DNA from: Arthrobacter bambusae
GTDB taxonomy: Bacteria > Actinomycetota > Actinomycetes > Actinomycetales > Micrococcaceae
Assembly (NCBI RefSeq): GCF_022606295.1
Contig: NZ_JAHHZS010000004.1
Location: 1 to 64,000, forward strand
Direction: 5' to 3'
DNA: 64,000 bases
Shown here: positions 1 to 9,150 of the stretch, in pieces
Position numbering within the stretch: position 1 is the first letter of the stretch
How the letters are laid out: each line of letters starts with the position of its first letter
Notes under the pieces: generated by a model
Told to the model about the DNA's origin: nothing
The model's input: the letters and a program-made list of their open reading frames with translations, nothing else
Database searches by the model: none
Position numbers and translations under genes: made by a program

Positions 1-23
1 AGGTGGCCAACTGCGGTCCGGAC

Positions 24-794
24 TCACCCTGCCCGGGTGCGGCCGGGCTCCTGGGCCGGTTCTTCGAAGTGGGTCAGGGTGCCCGCCGCGTCGACGGAAT
101 CCACCAAGGACTTGGCGATATCCCGCAGTTTCACGTTGCGGTTGCTTGAGGCTTCCGTCAGGATCCGGACGGCGTCCTCCTGGCTGCAGCGGCTCTGTGC
201 CATGACAATTCCAATAGCGATATCGATGACCGTGCGGGACTCCATTGCTGCCCTGAGATTCTTTGCACTGTCCGCATGTAGGGCGAACCTGATCGCAAGA
301 CGCAAGGCCTGCGATACCTCACGGGTGTACCCGCGGGCCCGATCTGCGGCCCTTTCGTCGAACTTGTACGGGGCCTCGGAGTACAGATTGAGGGCTGCTT
401 TGGCCTCTCCCTCCAGGTCGAACGGCAGCGACAACACAGACCTTAGTCCGTGCGACGCAACGGCGTTCGCATAGTCAGGACCCCATCGGTTCTCCTCAAG
501 GAGATCCGGAACGTGGACTTCGCGTTCCTCTTCGGCTGCCGTCAAGCATGGCCCCTGGGCCAAGGAGTACTGGATCTCGTCCACTTCACGGGCCTCATCA
601 CTGCTCCAACCAATCGTGAGTGCCTTTCGCTCACGCAAAAGCGTGATCCCGCAGAGCGCGTCATCGCCGTCGCCCGCCATCTGGTGGGCAGAAAACCGTG
701 CCAGCTCGTTCAGGAAGTCCTCAAAGTCGGCACTCTCCAGGATCAGGTTCTGGATCCGGTCGATGGTGGTCCAAGTGGAATCTGCAGGAAGCAT
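24..794 (-). CDS. GAF-ANTAR domain RNA-binding antiterminator regulator
   Basis: A cytoplasmic one-component sensor of about 256 aa. The N-terminal two thirds (about residues 15-165) read as a GAF sensor domain. The C-terminal 60 residues carry the ANTAR helical signature (SRTVIDIAIGIVMAQ, then a segment rich in Ala/Arg), which in this family binds paired hairpins in nascent RNA to stop termination. I start at the ATG at 794 because GGGAG lies 8 bases upstream; an upstream in-frame start at 905 has no such site. Its target RNA is not evident in the window. It runs in the same direction as the M55 gene but is separated by about 145 bases, so it is probably independent of the peptide island. 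Confidence 0.85.
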   Translation of the reverse strand: MLPADSTWTTIDRIQNLILESADFEDFLNELARFSAHQMAGDGDDALCGITLLRERKALTIGWSSDEAREVDEIQYSLAQGPCLTAAEEEREVHVPDLLEENRWGPDYANAVASHGLRSVLSLPFDLEGEAKAALNLYSEAPYKFDERAADRARGYTREVSQALRLAIRFALHADSAKNLRAAMESRTVIDIAIGIVMAQSRCSQEDAVRILTEASSNRNVKLRDIAKSLVDSVDAAGTLTHFEEPAQEPGRTRAG

Positions 795-940
795 GGCACG
801 TTCTCCCGATGAATATGCTGATTGGGGCATGTGGAAATAATAAGTCCCTTTACATAAGGTCCCACACCGCCGGCAATTGAGAAACACCCAGGCCGATTCT
901 CCCAATAGGCGCCTTCGGGTTCCAGCACCTTCAGCTCTAG

Positions 941-1792
941 CTAGCGCCGCATGACGAGTGCTGTCTTGGCGTACATGGCACTCGCCGCGAGTTCATAGAA
1001 CACGACGATCAGTCCGAGCACTTGGCCAGCATCCGTTACAGTGCATTCGACCGAGCGGTCGCTCGTGCGTCGCGCACCCGGAATCGACATTGCAAGCTCG
1101 GCGGCGTTTGCCGTCGGCATGTCCACAGCAACCGTGAACTGCTCCGGCAGTTCCGAAACTGTGAGAGCCGCCGCGTTACGCACGACGCGCGCCGCGGCTT
1201 CGCGAATGGCGTCGCGAGCCACGGAAGGCGCAACCGATGCGGTGGAAGTGTAACCGTGCGCGACTTTGACCTCGACTACCTCGACGCCCGCGAACTGCTT
1301 CCGAGCGATACGGCAGATCACGTCATCGCCGCTGACGAGCCCGACGGGGACGCCAAGCGAGCTCGCGTACATGGCGTTGACCTCGGCCTCCGAGACCACC
1401 GCGCCGTTCACCCGCACCTCCGTGAAGTGGCTCGAAAAGGTGTGCGCAAGCACGCCGTGTTCCCCTGCGGGGGCGTGATAGCCGATGAACAGGGCGACGT
1501 CGCAATCCGCCGTGAGTCCCTCGGCCATGCACTGTGCCTTCGGACTGCCGAACACGACGATGGCCCGGGGGTCAAGAAGCTCGTGAATCAGGTTGTCCAT
1601 CGTGCCGTGCGAATCGTTGATGACCACCTCGTCCGCACCCCCATCGAAGGCACCCGCGATTGCGGCGTTCGCCTCGAGCGTCATCAATTCTTGCGCACGT
1701 GGATAGCCATAGCCGCCGCGAACGACCTGGTCGAACGTCGCGACGCCGGCGACGCCCTCCATGTCGATCGAGATGAATGTCTTGATGCTCAC
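941..1792 (-). CDS. M55 family D-aminopeptidase (DppA-like)
   Basis: A zinc D-aminopeptidase of 283 aa; family members release D-Ala from D-Ala-D-Ala and related peptides in the cytoplasm. The GTG start at 1792 follows a strong AAGGAG and gives MSIKTFISIDMEG. Residues D10, E12, H62, H106 and E135 fall exactly two positions after the ligands I recall for Bacillus subtilis DppA (D8, E10, H60, H104, E133), and H117 matches its nucleophilic His. The length fits the family. It is transcribed divergently from the S9-S12 fusion gene with a 206-base shared control region that holds a palindrome. It fits the island as the enzyme that frees N-terminal D-residues. Family assignment is firm; exact substrate is inferred. 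Confidence 0.93.
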   Translation of the reverse strand: MSIKTFISIDMEGVAGVATFDQVVRGGYGYPRAQELMTLEANAAIAGAFDGGADEVVINDSHGTMDNLIHELLDPRAIVVFGSPKAQCMAEGLTADCDVALFIGYHAPAGEHGVLAHTFSSHFTEVRVNGAVVSEAEVNAMYASSLGVPVGLVSGDDVICRIARKQFAGVEVVEVKVAHGYTSTASVAPSVARDAIREAAARVVRNAAALTVSELPEQFTVAVDMPTANAAELAMSIPGARRTSDRSVECTVTDAGQVLGLIVVFYELAASAMYAKTALVMRR

Positions 1793-1905
1793 AAGTTCTC
1801 CTTCGAATCTGGGGCGCGCAGACGGGACTGCGCTCATAGAACCCCAGTATTGCGGCGACACCCCTAGCCGCACCTGAGTCAGAGCAACCAAACAAAGCTT
1901 CAGCA

Positions 1906-1921
1906 TTGTGCGATCGGACGA
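1906..1921. promoter_or_regulatory. Palindromic operator candidate, copy 1
   Basis: The sequence reads TTGTGCGATCGGACGA, fitting a symmetric pattern TnGTnCGATCGnACnA. The same pattern occurs at 21679-21694 upstream of the stand-alone S12 gene. It lies in the region between the divergent M55 and S9-S12 genes. The island's PucR/CdaR-type protein is the obvious candidate to bind it; that link is an inference. Confidence 0.5.
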
Positions 1922-1998
1922 AGTACGGGGGCTGTGGAACGTCGATTGTAGAGGGACAAGACATCAATGGACTCAGCGCCACGAGAAGGGGAATCACC

Positions 1999-4900
1999 GT
2001 GACGAGCAACACCTTTACGAACCGCCCGCTTGAGCTCGAAGATATCGCGCGCTTCGTTGTGCCAGCCGAGACCGCCATCTCGCCCGATGGCAAGCTCGTG
2101 GTTTTCACACGCACGGAAACCTTGAACGGCAGGGCGCACAGCTCACTCTGGGCGGTCAGCGACGGCTCCGAGGCCCGCCCTCTGACGAGCGGCCCGGCCG
2201 ATTCCGCGCCGCAATTCGTTCCCGATGGCTCCGCGGTTCTCTTCCTCCGGGCATCCGCTGGACCAGCCCAGGTGTATCTACTGCCAATCGGAGGAGGTGA
2301 AGCGCGGGCACTTAGCCGGACCGCCGATTTCCCCCTGGGTGTTACGGCCGCGCGCATCAGCCCCGACGGCCTCCGCCTCGCCATCACCGCACCAGTTTCG
2401 CGCAACGTCACGGGGTCCGCGGTGGAAGAGCCGATCGTGATCGACAGGCTCGGCTTCAAGACCGATGGGGTCGGTTGGAACGCAGCGGTTCGACTGCACC
2501 TCTTTGTAAGTGAAATCGCATCCGGCCGAGCGCGACGCCTCAGCGACGGCGACTGGAACGCGAGCGAGGCGAACTGGTCGCCCGACAGCCTGCTGATCGC
2601 CTTCACAGCCGCCATCGAACCTGGCAGTGACGTTGATTGGACGAGCGGCGCCTACGTGATCGACGTCGACGCCAAAATGCCGCTGCCGCGCCGAATCGGC
2701 CAAGCCAGCAGCCTCAGCGGGGCACTCGCATGGTCACCGGACGGTGGCTCCGTGATCGCAGTCGGGAACACCGCCCCGCGCACCGGGAATGCCGAGCTCC
2801 TTCGTCTTTACGTCGGCACGGATGAGACCGACGCGTCGTTAACTGCCCAGCTCGACCGCAATGTCATGGCTGGCTTCCCGGGCTACCCAGGCGGGCGCCC
2901 AACGTTTCGCGCCGACGGCTCCGAGATCCTCTACTGCCTACGAGACCGCGGCTGGACGCAGCTGCACGCGGTCACCCCCGATGGCACGAGCTCACGGGCA
3001 TTGGTCGCGGGGCCCCACCAGGTGGTCTCTGCCCTGTCCGTTGCGTCTGCTTCCGCACGTGTCGCCTTCGTGCTCACCACCCAGCAGAGCCTGGGTGAGG
3101 TCGCGACGCTAGACCTGGCGACGGGCGTCCTCACCGTGCTCACGAGATTGCGCGAGAGCACCCTCGCCGGCATCGAGCTGTTCGAGGCCGAAGAACGCGA
3201 GTTCACAATCTCGGATGGCACACGCGTTCATGGTTGGTTGCTCTCGGCCCCTGAGACGGATGGAGCGGCACCCCTGCTGCTCGACATTCACGGCGGCCCA
3301 CACAACGCCTGGAGTGGTGTCGCTGACGGCGTTCATCTTTACCACCAGGTCTTGGCGGCGAAGGGCTGGCGCATCCTTATGGTGAACCCACGCGGCTCGG
3401 ATGGCTACGGGGACGCCTTCTACCGGGCCGTAAACGGGGGCTGGGGTACCGCCGATGAACGCGACTTCCTCGAGCCGATCGACACGCTCGTTGCCGAGGG
3501 CCTCGCCGACCCAGATCGCCTCGCCGTGACCGGTTACAGCTACGGAGGCTTCGGCACCTGTGCGCTCACGGCAGCGACCACGCGGTTTGCCGCGGCCGTC
3601 GCAGGCGGCCTGATCTGCAACTTCTCCAGCATGGCCGCCGATGGCGAGCACGCCGCGTACTTCTCCGAGATGAGCACCGGGGTTGCGCCGCTCGGCCACC
3701 ACCGCGAGCTTCTCGACGCCTCGCCGATCGCCCGGGTCACCAATGTCACAACGCCGACCCTCATGCTGCACGGAGCCGAGGACGCATCCTGCCCCGTCGG
3801 ACAGGCAGAGGAATGGTTCAAGGCTCTACGCCTCGCCGAGGTGCCAGCTCGCCTTGTTGTCTACCCGGGCGGGAGCCACCTGTTCATCCTGGACGGCCCG
3901 ATCGAGCATCGCGTCGACTATAACCGCCGTCTTATCGAGTGGCTCGAAAGCTACGCGCGACCCGTCTCCCGAGCGCGGCCGCGCGGTCTCACGGCCGCCG
4001 GTCAAGGTGCCGGCTTCTGGCGCCGTCGCCTAGGCGTTCTTCGCACGCGCTACGGTGTCACGGCTGCGCAGTTCGGCATCGTGCGGCTCAACGAGAACGG
4101 CACCCCGATCGAGTGCACGACGGCGAGCTCGGGAGTACTCGACATCGGCTCCGGTGTATCCACGACGGACGACGCGCTTTTCCAGATTGGCTCGATCACC
4201 AAGGTCTGGACAACGGTCCTCATCATGCAACTCGTCGACGAAGGGCGCCTGGACCTGGATGAACCGGTGCAGAGCATTCTGCCCGATTTCGCCCTCGCGG
4301 ATCACGCCACCGCTGCCGCCGTCACCGTGCGGCACCTGCTGATTCACACGAGCGGCATCGACGGGGACCTCTTCACAGACACCGGCCCGGGCGACGACTG
4401 CGTCAAGCGCTACGTCGAGTCACTGACGAGTGCCAAGCAGGTGCACCCGATCGACGAGCGTTTCTCGTACTGCAACGCAGGCTTCGTCGTTGCGGGACGG
4501 ATCATCGAGGTGCTGCGAGGCTGCACCTGGGACGCCGCGCTACGAAAGCACGTCATCGCGCCCATGGGACTCGAACACACGATCACCCTGACCTCGGACG
4601 CCCCACGCTTCGCCACCGCAACCGGGCACTCTGGTTTCGGCGATGCGGCCCAGCCGGTTCCGAGCTGGTCGATCACGCGCTCCATGGGGCCAGCCGGCCT
4701 GATCACGGCGAGCATCGGCGACCTGCTCAGCTTCGCCCAGACCGCGCTCCGTGGTGGTGTCGCTCCCAACGGCACCCGCATACTCTCCGCCGAATCGGCC
4801 AGGGCCATGCTCGAAGAGCAGGTGAGCCTGCGCGCAGTGTCGCCCGCGACCGTTGGCTGGGGGCTCGGTTGGTTCCTCGAAGACTGGAAGGGAACATTCG

Positions 4901-5406
4901 TCTACGGACACGATGGGGGTACCATCGGCCAACGCGCCTATCTGCGGGTCTTCCCGGAAGACGGTTTCGCGCTGGCGCTGCTGACCACGGGAGGCCAACC
5001 GGACGGTCTCTACAGAGAATTGTTCGGCGATGCCGCTAGTGCCATCTCGACGGCGAGGATTCCGGATGCCCTGCAGGTGGACTCGAGCGAGGCGTCCGCC
5101 GCTCTTGCCGCGATTGCCGGACTTGCCGGAGGGACTGCCCGGAAACCGCTTAGCTACGCGTCGGGCGGAGCGGCGCTCACTTTTGAGAACGGCGAGAATG
5201 GTCCGCAACTCACAATGCGGGAACTCACGGACATCCTGCAGGACGGCGAGGAGCCCACAGCAACCACTCTCAACCTTGTGCCCGCTACCGAGCCCGGGGT
5301 CTTGCTCTTCACCGCGCCCGACTCCGCGGGCTGGGCACAATTCCGTCCGCTTGAGAAGGGCGCCTATCTCGGTTACCGCTACATGCCGCACGGTGATGCC
5401 TCGTGA
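1999..5406 (+). CDS. Fused S9 prolyl oligopeptidase + S12 beta-lactamase-fold peptidase (copy A)
   Basis: A 1135-aa two-enzyme polypeptide without signal peptide. Residues 1 to about 390 form a TolB/WD-like beta-propeller with repeated SPDG motifs. Residues about 400-655 are the alpha/beta-hydrolase domain of S9 acylaminoacyl/dipeptidyl peptidases, with Ser514 in GYSYGG, Asp595 and His627. From about 680 an S12 (class C beta-lactamase/D-aminopeptidase) domain follows with S732-ITK735, Y824-C-N826 and H971-DG973, then a lipocalin-like tail of about 100 residues. Both triads look intact. The GTG start at 1999 follows GAAGGGG. Its stop overlaps the next gene in GTGA. A role in cutting imported peptides that contain D-residues is inferred from neighbours. 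Confidence 0.9.
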   Translation: MTSNTFTNRPLELEDIARFVVPAETAISPDGKLVVFTRTETLNGRAHSSLWAVSDGSEARPLTSGPADSAPQFVPDGSAVLFLRASAGPAQVYLLPIGGGEARALSRTADFPLGVTAARISPDGLRLAITAPVSRNVTGSAVEEPIVIDRLGFKTDGVGWNAAVRLHLFVSEIASGRARRLSDGDWNASEANWSPDSLLIAFTAAIEPGSDVDWTSGAYVIDVDAKMPLPRRIGQASSLSGALAWSPDGGSVIAVGNTAPRTGNAELLRLYVGTDETDASLTAQLDRNVMAGFPGYPGGRPTFRADGSEILYCLRDRGWTQLHAVTPDGTSSRALVAGPHQVVSALSVASASARVAFVLTTQQSLGEVATLDLATGVLTVLTRLRESTLAGIELFEAEEREFTISDGTRVHGWLLSAPETDGAAPLLLDIHGGPHNAWSGVADGVHLYHQVLAAKGWRILMVNPRGSDGYGDAFYRAVNGGWGTADERDFLEPIDTLVAEGLADPDRLAVTGYSYGGFGTCALTAATTRFAAAVAGGLICNFSSMAADGEHAAYFSEMSTGVAPLGHHRELLDASPIARVTNVTTPTLMLHGAEDASCPVGQAEEWFKALRLAEVPARLVVYPGGSHLFILDGPIEHRVDYNRRLIEWLESYARPVSRARPRGLTAAGQGAGFWRRRLGVLRTRYGVTAAQFGIVRLNENGTPIECTTASSGVLDIGSGVSTTDDALFQIGSITKVWTTVLIMQLVDEGRLDLDEPVQSILPDFALADHATAAAVTVRHLLIHTSGIDGDLFTDTGPGDDCVKRYVESLTSAKQVHPIDERFSYCNAGFVVAGRIIEVLRGCTWDAALRKHVIAPMGLEHTITLTSDAPRFATATGHSGFGDAAQPVPSWSITRSMGPAGLITASIGDLLSFAQTALRGGVAPNGTRILSAESARAMLEEQVSLRAVSPATVGWGLGWFLEDWKGTFVYGHDGGTIGQRAYLRVFPEDGFALALLTTGGQPDGLYRELFGDAASAISTARIPDALQVDSSEASAALAAIAGLAGGTARKPLSYASGGAALTFENGENGPQLTMRELTDILQDGEEPTATTLNLVPATEPGVLLFTAPDSAGWAQFRPLEKGAYLGYRYMPHGDAS

Positions 5407-6287
5407 TCAGTGGTCTCCTCACGAGCGAGGCCAGTCGGGACAAGATCGCCTCACTTGCCGAGGCCGAGGCCGACGCCCTGGCCGTGGCCAGCGGGGTCAG
5501 CGTTCGCACCCTGCACAGCCCGGCCGAGATGGAGCTGGCCTCTGCCCTTCTCGCGACAATCTGGAAGGCCGAAGGAAATGAGCCACACATCGACCCGGGC
5601 CTTCTTGTCGCGCTCGCCCACGCCCACAACTACGTGGCCGGCGCTTACCGCGGCGCGGACCTTGTTGCCGTGTGCGTCGGGTTCTTCCACCCGCCGCCCG
5701 ACCGGGCGCTGCACTCACACATCGCGGGCGTCGTCGGCGGGAGCGACGGGGCCGGGGTCGGCAAAGCGCTCAAACACCATGAGCGGGCCTGGTGCCTTCG
5801 CCGCGGGACCAACACCATGACGTGGACCTTTGATCCGCTCATCGCGCGCAACGCCTACTTCAACATTCACCGGCTCGGGACAGCCGCAATGGAATACTTG
5901 CCCAATTTCTATGGAGAGATGACGGACAGCATAAACCGCGGCCAGGACAGTGACCGGATGCTACTCGTCTGGGATCTGCTGCGGGAGCCCGGTGCCCGCA
6001 TAGCGGCCGGCACCTCGGAACCGGAGGCCTGTGTCCTCTACAACGAGGACGGCGTGCCGCGTCTCTCCCTCGACTCCCTGGGCTCAGCGCAGCGCGTCCG
6101 GGTCGAGATCCCGTCCGACATCGAAACGATGCGCATCGAGCATCCCGATCGAGCCGCTCGCTGGCGCCCAGCGCTCCGCGACGCCCTCGCAACACTCATG
6201 AACGACGGTTGGCAGGTCACCGACTTCGCCCGCCGAGGCCACTACAGTCTCGAAAGGACCCCCACACGTGCGCATTCTCAGCATTGA
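5403..6287 (+). CDS. GNAT acyltransferase, candidate D-amino acid N-succinyltransferase
   Basis: A 294-aa GNAT-superfamily protein of the type often found next to MenC-like racemases (I recall the COG3375 group). Conserved-looking segments include GVGKALKHHERAW and TMTWTFDPLIARNAYFN, typical of this group. It starts with GTG inside the stop codon of the S9-S12 gene (GTGA overlap) and ends 20 bases inside the racemase gene, so all three are translationally coupled. In Geobacillus kaustophilus a GNAT partner of an N-succinylamino acid racemase uses succinyl-CoA to acylate D-amino acids; the same step is proposed here by context. The acyl donor is not shown by the sequence. Confidence 0.75.
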   Translation: MISGLLTSEASRDKIASLAEAEADALAVASGVSVRTLHSPAEMELASALLATIWKAEGNEPHIDPGLLVALAHAHNYVAGAYRGADLVAVCVGFFHPPPDRALHSHIAGVVGGSDGAGVGKALKHHERAWCLRRGTNTMTWTFDPLIARNAYFNIHRLGTAAMEYLPNFYGEMTDSINRGQDSDRMLLVWDLLREPGARIAAGTSEPEACVLYNEDGVPRLSLDSLGSAQRVRVEIPSDIETMRIEHPDRAARWRPALRDALATLMNDGWQVTDFARRGHYSLERTPTRAHSQH

Positions 6288-7437
6288 CCTCATCGATATC
6301 ACCCTGCCCCTTGTCTCGCCATTCACCACCTCGTTCAGCACCCAAACCTCGCGCGCACCGCTGCTCGTCAAGGTGACGGCCGAGCACAATGGCCGTGAGG
6401 TGACCGGCTGGGGCGAGTGTGTGGTTCTCGACGAGCCCGTTTACTCGCCTGAGTACCTCGATGGCGCGCGCGAGGTGTTGCAGCGCTTCCTGATTCCGGC
6501 GCTCTACGCCTGGCAGGATGCTGGCAAGGCGCTCACCGCCGAGCTTGTCGGCCACGTGCTTGAGCACCTCGTTGGCCACCGCATGGCGAAGGCCGCACTT
6601 GAGATGGCGATCCTCGATGCCCAGTTGCGGGCGAGGGATGTCTCCTTCGCCTCCTATTTCGGCGCCACTGTCGACGCGGTCCCGTCCGGCGTTTCGGTCG
6701 GAATCCAGAAGTCAATCCCGGATCTGCTCTCTGCGGTAGGCGACTATGTCGACCAGGGTTACGTGCGCATCAAGCTCAAGATCCAGCAGGGCTGGGACAT
6801 CGAGCCCGTCCGTGCAGTGCGCGAGCGCTTTGGCGATATTCCGTTGCAGGTTGACGCGAATACCGCCTACCGGCTCGTCGACACCCCGCACTTGCGCAAG
6901 CTCGATCCTTTCAACTTGCTGCTGATCGAGCAGCCGCTTGCTGAGGACGATCTGCGCCAGCATGCCCTCCTCGCCCGAGAGATCTCGACACCGATGTGCC
7001 TGGACGAGTCGATTGTCTCGGCCGCCTCTGCCGCCGACGCCATCGCCATGGGAGCCGCCGCAATTATCAACATTAAGCCCGGACGCGTTGGCGGATACCT
7101 CGAAGCCAAACGCATTCACGACATCGCCGTTGCCAATGGGGTCGCTGTGTGGTGCGGCGGGATGCTCGAGACCGGCCTCGGCCGCGCGGCAAATGCGGCA
7201 CTCGCCGGCCTGCCCGGATTCACCTTGCCCGGAGACATCTCGGCATCCGACCGCTTCTACAAGCAGGACATCACCGAGCCCTTCCGCATCGAAGACGGCC
7301 AGATCCGGATCCCGAGCGGCGCGGGCATTGGCGTCGAGCCGATCCCTGCGGTGCTCGCCGAGGCGACGACACGGACCGTGACGGTCGCCCCCCGGCGAGC
7401 TCAGACGCTACGGCGAGCGATCGCCGTCGGTAAGTAG
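6268..7437 (+). CDS. N-succinylamino acid racemase (MenC/OSBS-NSAR family)
   Basis: A 389-aa enolase-superfamily enzyme that would interconvert N-succinyl-D- and N-succinyl-L-amino acids. It carries the acid/base pair K169-x-K171 (RIKLKI) and K270 (NIKPGR), and metal ligands D196 (VDANTAY), E221 (IEQPL) and D246 (LDESI). The segments WCGGMLETG and TLPGDISAS are strong matches to the NSAR/OSBS subgroup rather than to dipeptide epimerases. No other men genes are nearby, so a menaquinone role is unlikely. The GTG start at 6268 follows AAAGGA. Its last 30 bases overlap the convergent regulator gene. Together with the GNAT and M20 genes it makes a three-step inversion pathway. Confidence 0.88.
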   Translation: MRILSIDLIDITLPLVSPFTTSFSTQTSRAPLLVKVTAEHNGREVTGWGECVVLDEPVYSPEYLDGAREVLQRFLIPALYAWQDAGKALTAELVGHVLEHLVGHRMAKAALEMAILDAQLRARDVSFASYFGATVDAVPSGVSVGIQKSIPDLLSAVGDYVDQGYVRIKLKIQQGWDIEPVRAVRERFGDIPLQVDANTAYRLVDTPHLRKLDPFNLLLIEQPLAEDDLRQHALLAREISTPMCLDESIVSAASAADAIAMGAAAIINIKPGRVGGYLEAKRIHDIAVANGVAVWCGGMLETGLGRAANAALAGLPGFTLPGDISASDRFYKQDITEPFRIEDGQIRIPSGAGIGVEPIPAVLAEATTRTVTVAPRRAQTLRRAIAVGK

Positions 7438-9060
7438 GCGCAACTGGATCATGGCTGCGAAGCGCGCTTCCGGGTCGTTCAGGTCGATCCCTCCAATGGC
7501 GGAGAGCCGGCGTAGGCGATAGCGGAAGGTGTTCGGGTGGGTGTACACAAGCGCGGATGCCGCGGCGACGTCGCCAAAGGCGTCTAGCCAAGCGCGGAGA
7601 GTCTCAACAAGTTGTGCGTTGCGTACCCGGTCGTACTCAAGCAGCCGCGCGACCGGGCCGCTCGGGCGGTCGCCGCGAGCGGCGGCAAGGTCTCCGAGTT
7701 CGACGAGAAGCGCCTCAACCTGCACGTCGTCGAAGATCACGACCTGCGCATGCGACTTACCGAGTTGAAGAACGCGCAGGGCGCGATCCGCGCTGACGCG
7801 GGAAGTGGGGAGTGCCGCATGGTCGTCCGCGATTGTGCCGATACCGAGCAGCAGGCGCCGGTCGCCGCCGATGCGCGCGAGGAATTCGTTGGCAACTCGT
7901 GCGGTGCGTCGGCCGGCATCCGCTTGATCCGGACGAACGCTGACGACACCGTAGACGATGTTGCCGATGAGGGCGGCGGCGGAGCGGGGGTATACCGCGC
8001 CCAGGTGCATCGAGAGGGCGTCCGCGATGCGTTGCCGTGCGGCGAGAAGACGCGCATGCGCGGCCCCGCCTTCCTCGTCCTCTTCGGAATCCGCGGCAGC
8101 GAGCGCAAGTACAATGCAGTGGTGACCGGTGAGGCGCAACTGTGACGCGGCGTCGGCCGCGCCCGAGCCGCCCTCAAGCAGCGTGGCAAGTAAATCGGCC
8201 CGCAGCCTGCGCTCAACGTCGGCGCCGGCGCGTATTCGCAACATATGCAGCGCGACCAGCTTCGCGGCATCCTTGAGCGCCCCGATCCGATCTTTCGGCA
8301 TTGGTTCGCGCACCGCAACCCAGATGGAGCCGAGAATCTCGTCGCCCGCACGCACAGCGAGTGCCACACGAGGGTACGATGCCACTTGGGCGTCGACATC
8401 GACGGGAGCGACCTCGATGGGGTCCGTGCTGCGATACAGCTCGCGGAACACGCCGCGCTGTTCCAACTGGCGCATGTAGCGCTCGGGAACCTGACGGCCG
8501 AGAATTGTCTCCACGCGGGCGGGATCCGCTTCGTCTTGCTTACCGGAGAAGGCGACGACTCGGGAGTTGCGGTCCTCGATCGTGACGGGCGCATTGAGAA
8601 GTGTCGAAATTGCATTGGCGAGCGAGAAGAGGTCACCGGCGGGCATTCCACCGAGGCCTTGCGGTCCGCTCTCGCCGACATCGCCTTCCGCGATGAGCGA
8701 GCGCAGCATCGAAGTGAGTTGCGCCCAGGATGCACCGCGGGTCAGCGCGAGCACGGGAATGCCGGATTCTTCGGACGCGCGTATGATCGCCGGGTCTGCA
8801 CTCACAGGCGCCCGGAGCACGAGGCCGGCGGCGTCTTGCGTGGCGAGTGTTGCGAGCAGCTCGACGATCTCCTCGGTCTCGCGCATCCCAACGCCGAGAA
8901 CGAGCGCGCCGTGTGAGGGGATCGCATCGTCGAGGGAGTCGTGGATGATGACCGTCTCGATCTGCTTTTGACCCTCCGCGTTTCCGCAGACGAGCTCAAG
9001 AAGGGTCGTTCCGAGGTCTTCGAGAACCCGGCCAAGGCTTGAGCGCGGCTGCGTCGTCAC
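7408..9060 (-). CDS. PucR/CdaR family transcriptional regulator
   Basis: A regulator of about 550 aa. An N-terminal PucR-type sensory region (about 1-140) is followed by a GAF/GGDEF-like central region and a C-terminal HTH_30 domain (THPNTFRYRLRRLSAI near residue 505). Family members sense purines, sugar acids or amino acids and usually activate nearby catabolic genes. It sits between the two halves of the peptide island and is the only DNA-binding regulator in it, so it is the likely controller. The start is uncertain: GTG at 9060 is 13 bases from GGAGG, while GTG at 9072 is only one base from it. It may act at the two matching palindromes or at the inverted repeat just upstream of its own gene. 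Confidence 0.85.
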   Translation of the reverse strand: MTTQPRSSLGRVLEDLGTTLLELVCGNAEGQKQIETVIIHDSLDDAIPSHGALVLGVGMRETEEIVELLATLATQDAAGLVLRAPVSADPAIIRASEESGIPVLALTRGASWAQLTSMLRSLIAEGDVGESGPQGLGGMPAGDLFSLANAISTLLNAPVTIEDRNSRVVAFSGKQDEADPARVETILGRQVPERYMRQLEQRGVFRELYRSTDPIEVAPVDVDAQVASYPRVALAVRAGDEILGSIWVAVREPMPKDRIGALKDAAKLVALHMLRIRAGADVERRLRADLLATLLEGGSGAADAASQLRLTGHHCIVLALAAADSEEDEEGGAAHARLLAARQRIADALSMHLGAVYPRSAAALIGNIVYGVVSVRPDQADAGRRTARVANEFLARIGGDRRLLLGIGTIADDHAALPTSRVSADRALRVLQLGKSHAQVVIFDDVQVEALLVELGDLAAARGDRPSGPVARLLEYDRVRNAQLVETLRAWLDAFGDVAAASALVYTHPNTFRYRLRRLSAIGGIDLNDPEARFAAMIQLRLLTDGDRSP

Positions 9061-9113
9061 TGGTATGAGCACGCCTCCGACACTACGGGCAGACGGTACG
9101 ACTCGACATTGTT

Positions 9114-9150
9114 GCGCACGACGAAATCCTACCCCGCTTTCGTCGTGCGC
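9114..9150. repeat. Perfect 13-bp inverted repeat between M20 gene and regulator gene
   Basis: Arms GCGCACGACGAAA and TTTCGTCGTGCGC match perfectly around an 11-base spacer. The right arm ends on the first base of the M20 stop codon. On the minus strand it directly follows the M20 gene and precedes the pucR-like gene by 53 bases. There is no T-run after it, so it may be a weak terminator or processing hairpin, or an operator for autoregulation. Confidence 0.6.

Noticed and set aside
1906..1998. Extending the S9-S12 protein to the upstream ATG-like start at 1906
   Set aside because: The GTG at 1999 has a strong ribosome site; the upstream codons overlap the palindromic operator and encode no family sequence.
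1572..2615. 347-codon minus-strand frame across the M55/S9-S12 control region
   Set aside because: It would cover two strong genes and the divergent promoter; the codon pattern is that of a shadow frame.
6268..7437. Calling the racemase gene menC (o-succinylbenzoate synthase for menaquinone)
   Set aside because: No other men genes nearby; it is coupled to a GNAT gene in a peptide cluster. OSBS side activity is possible in this family.
6268..7437. Calling it an L-Ala-D/L-Glu dipeptide epimerase
   Set aside because: The segments WCGGMLETG and LPGDISAS match the NSAR/OSBS branch better than the dipeptide epimerase branch; biochemical proof is lacking.
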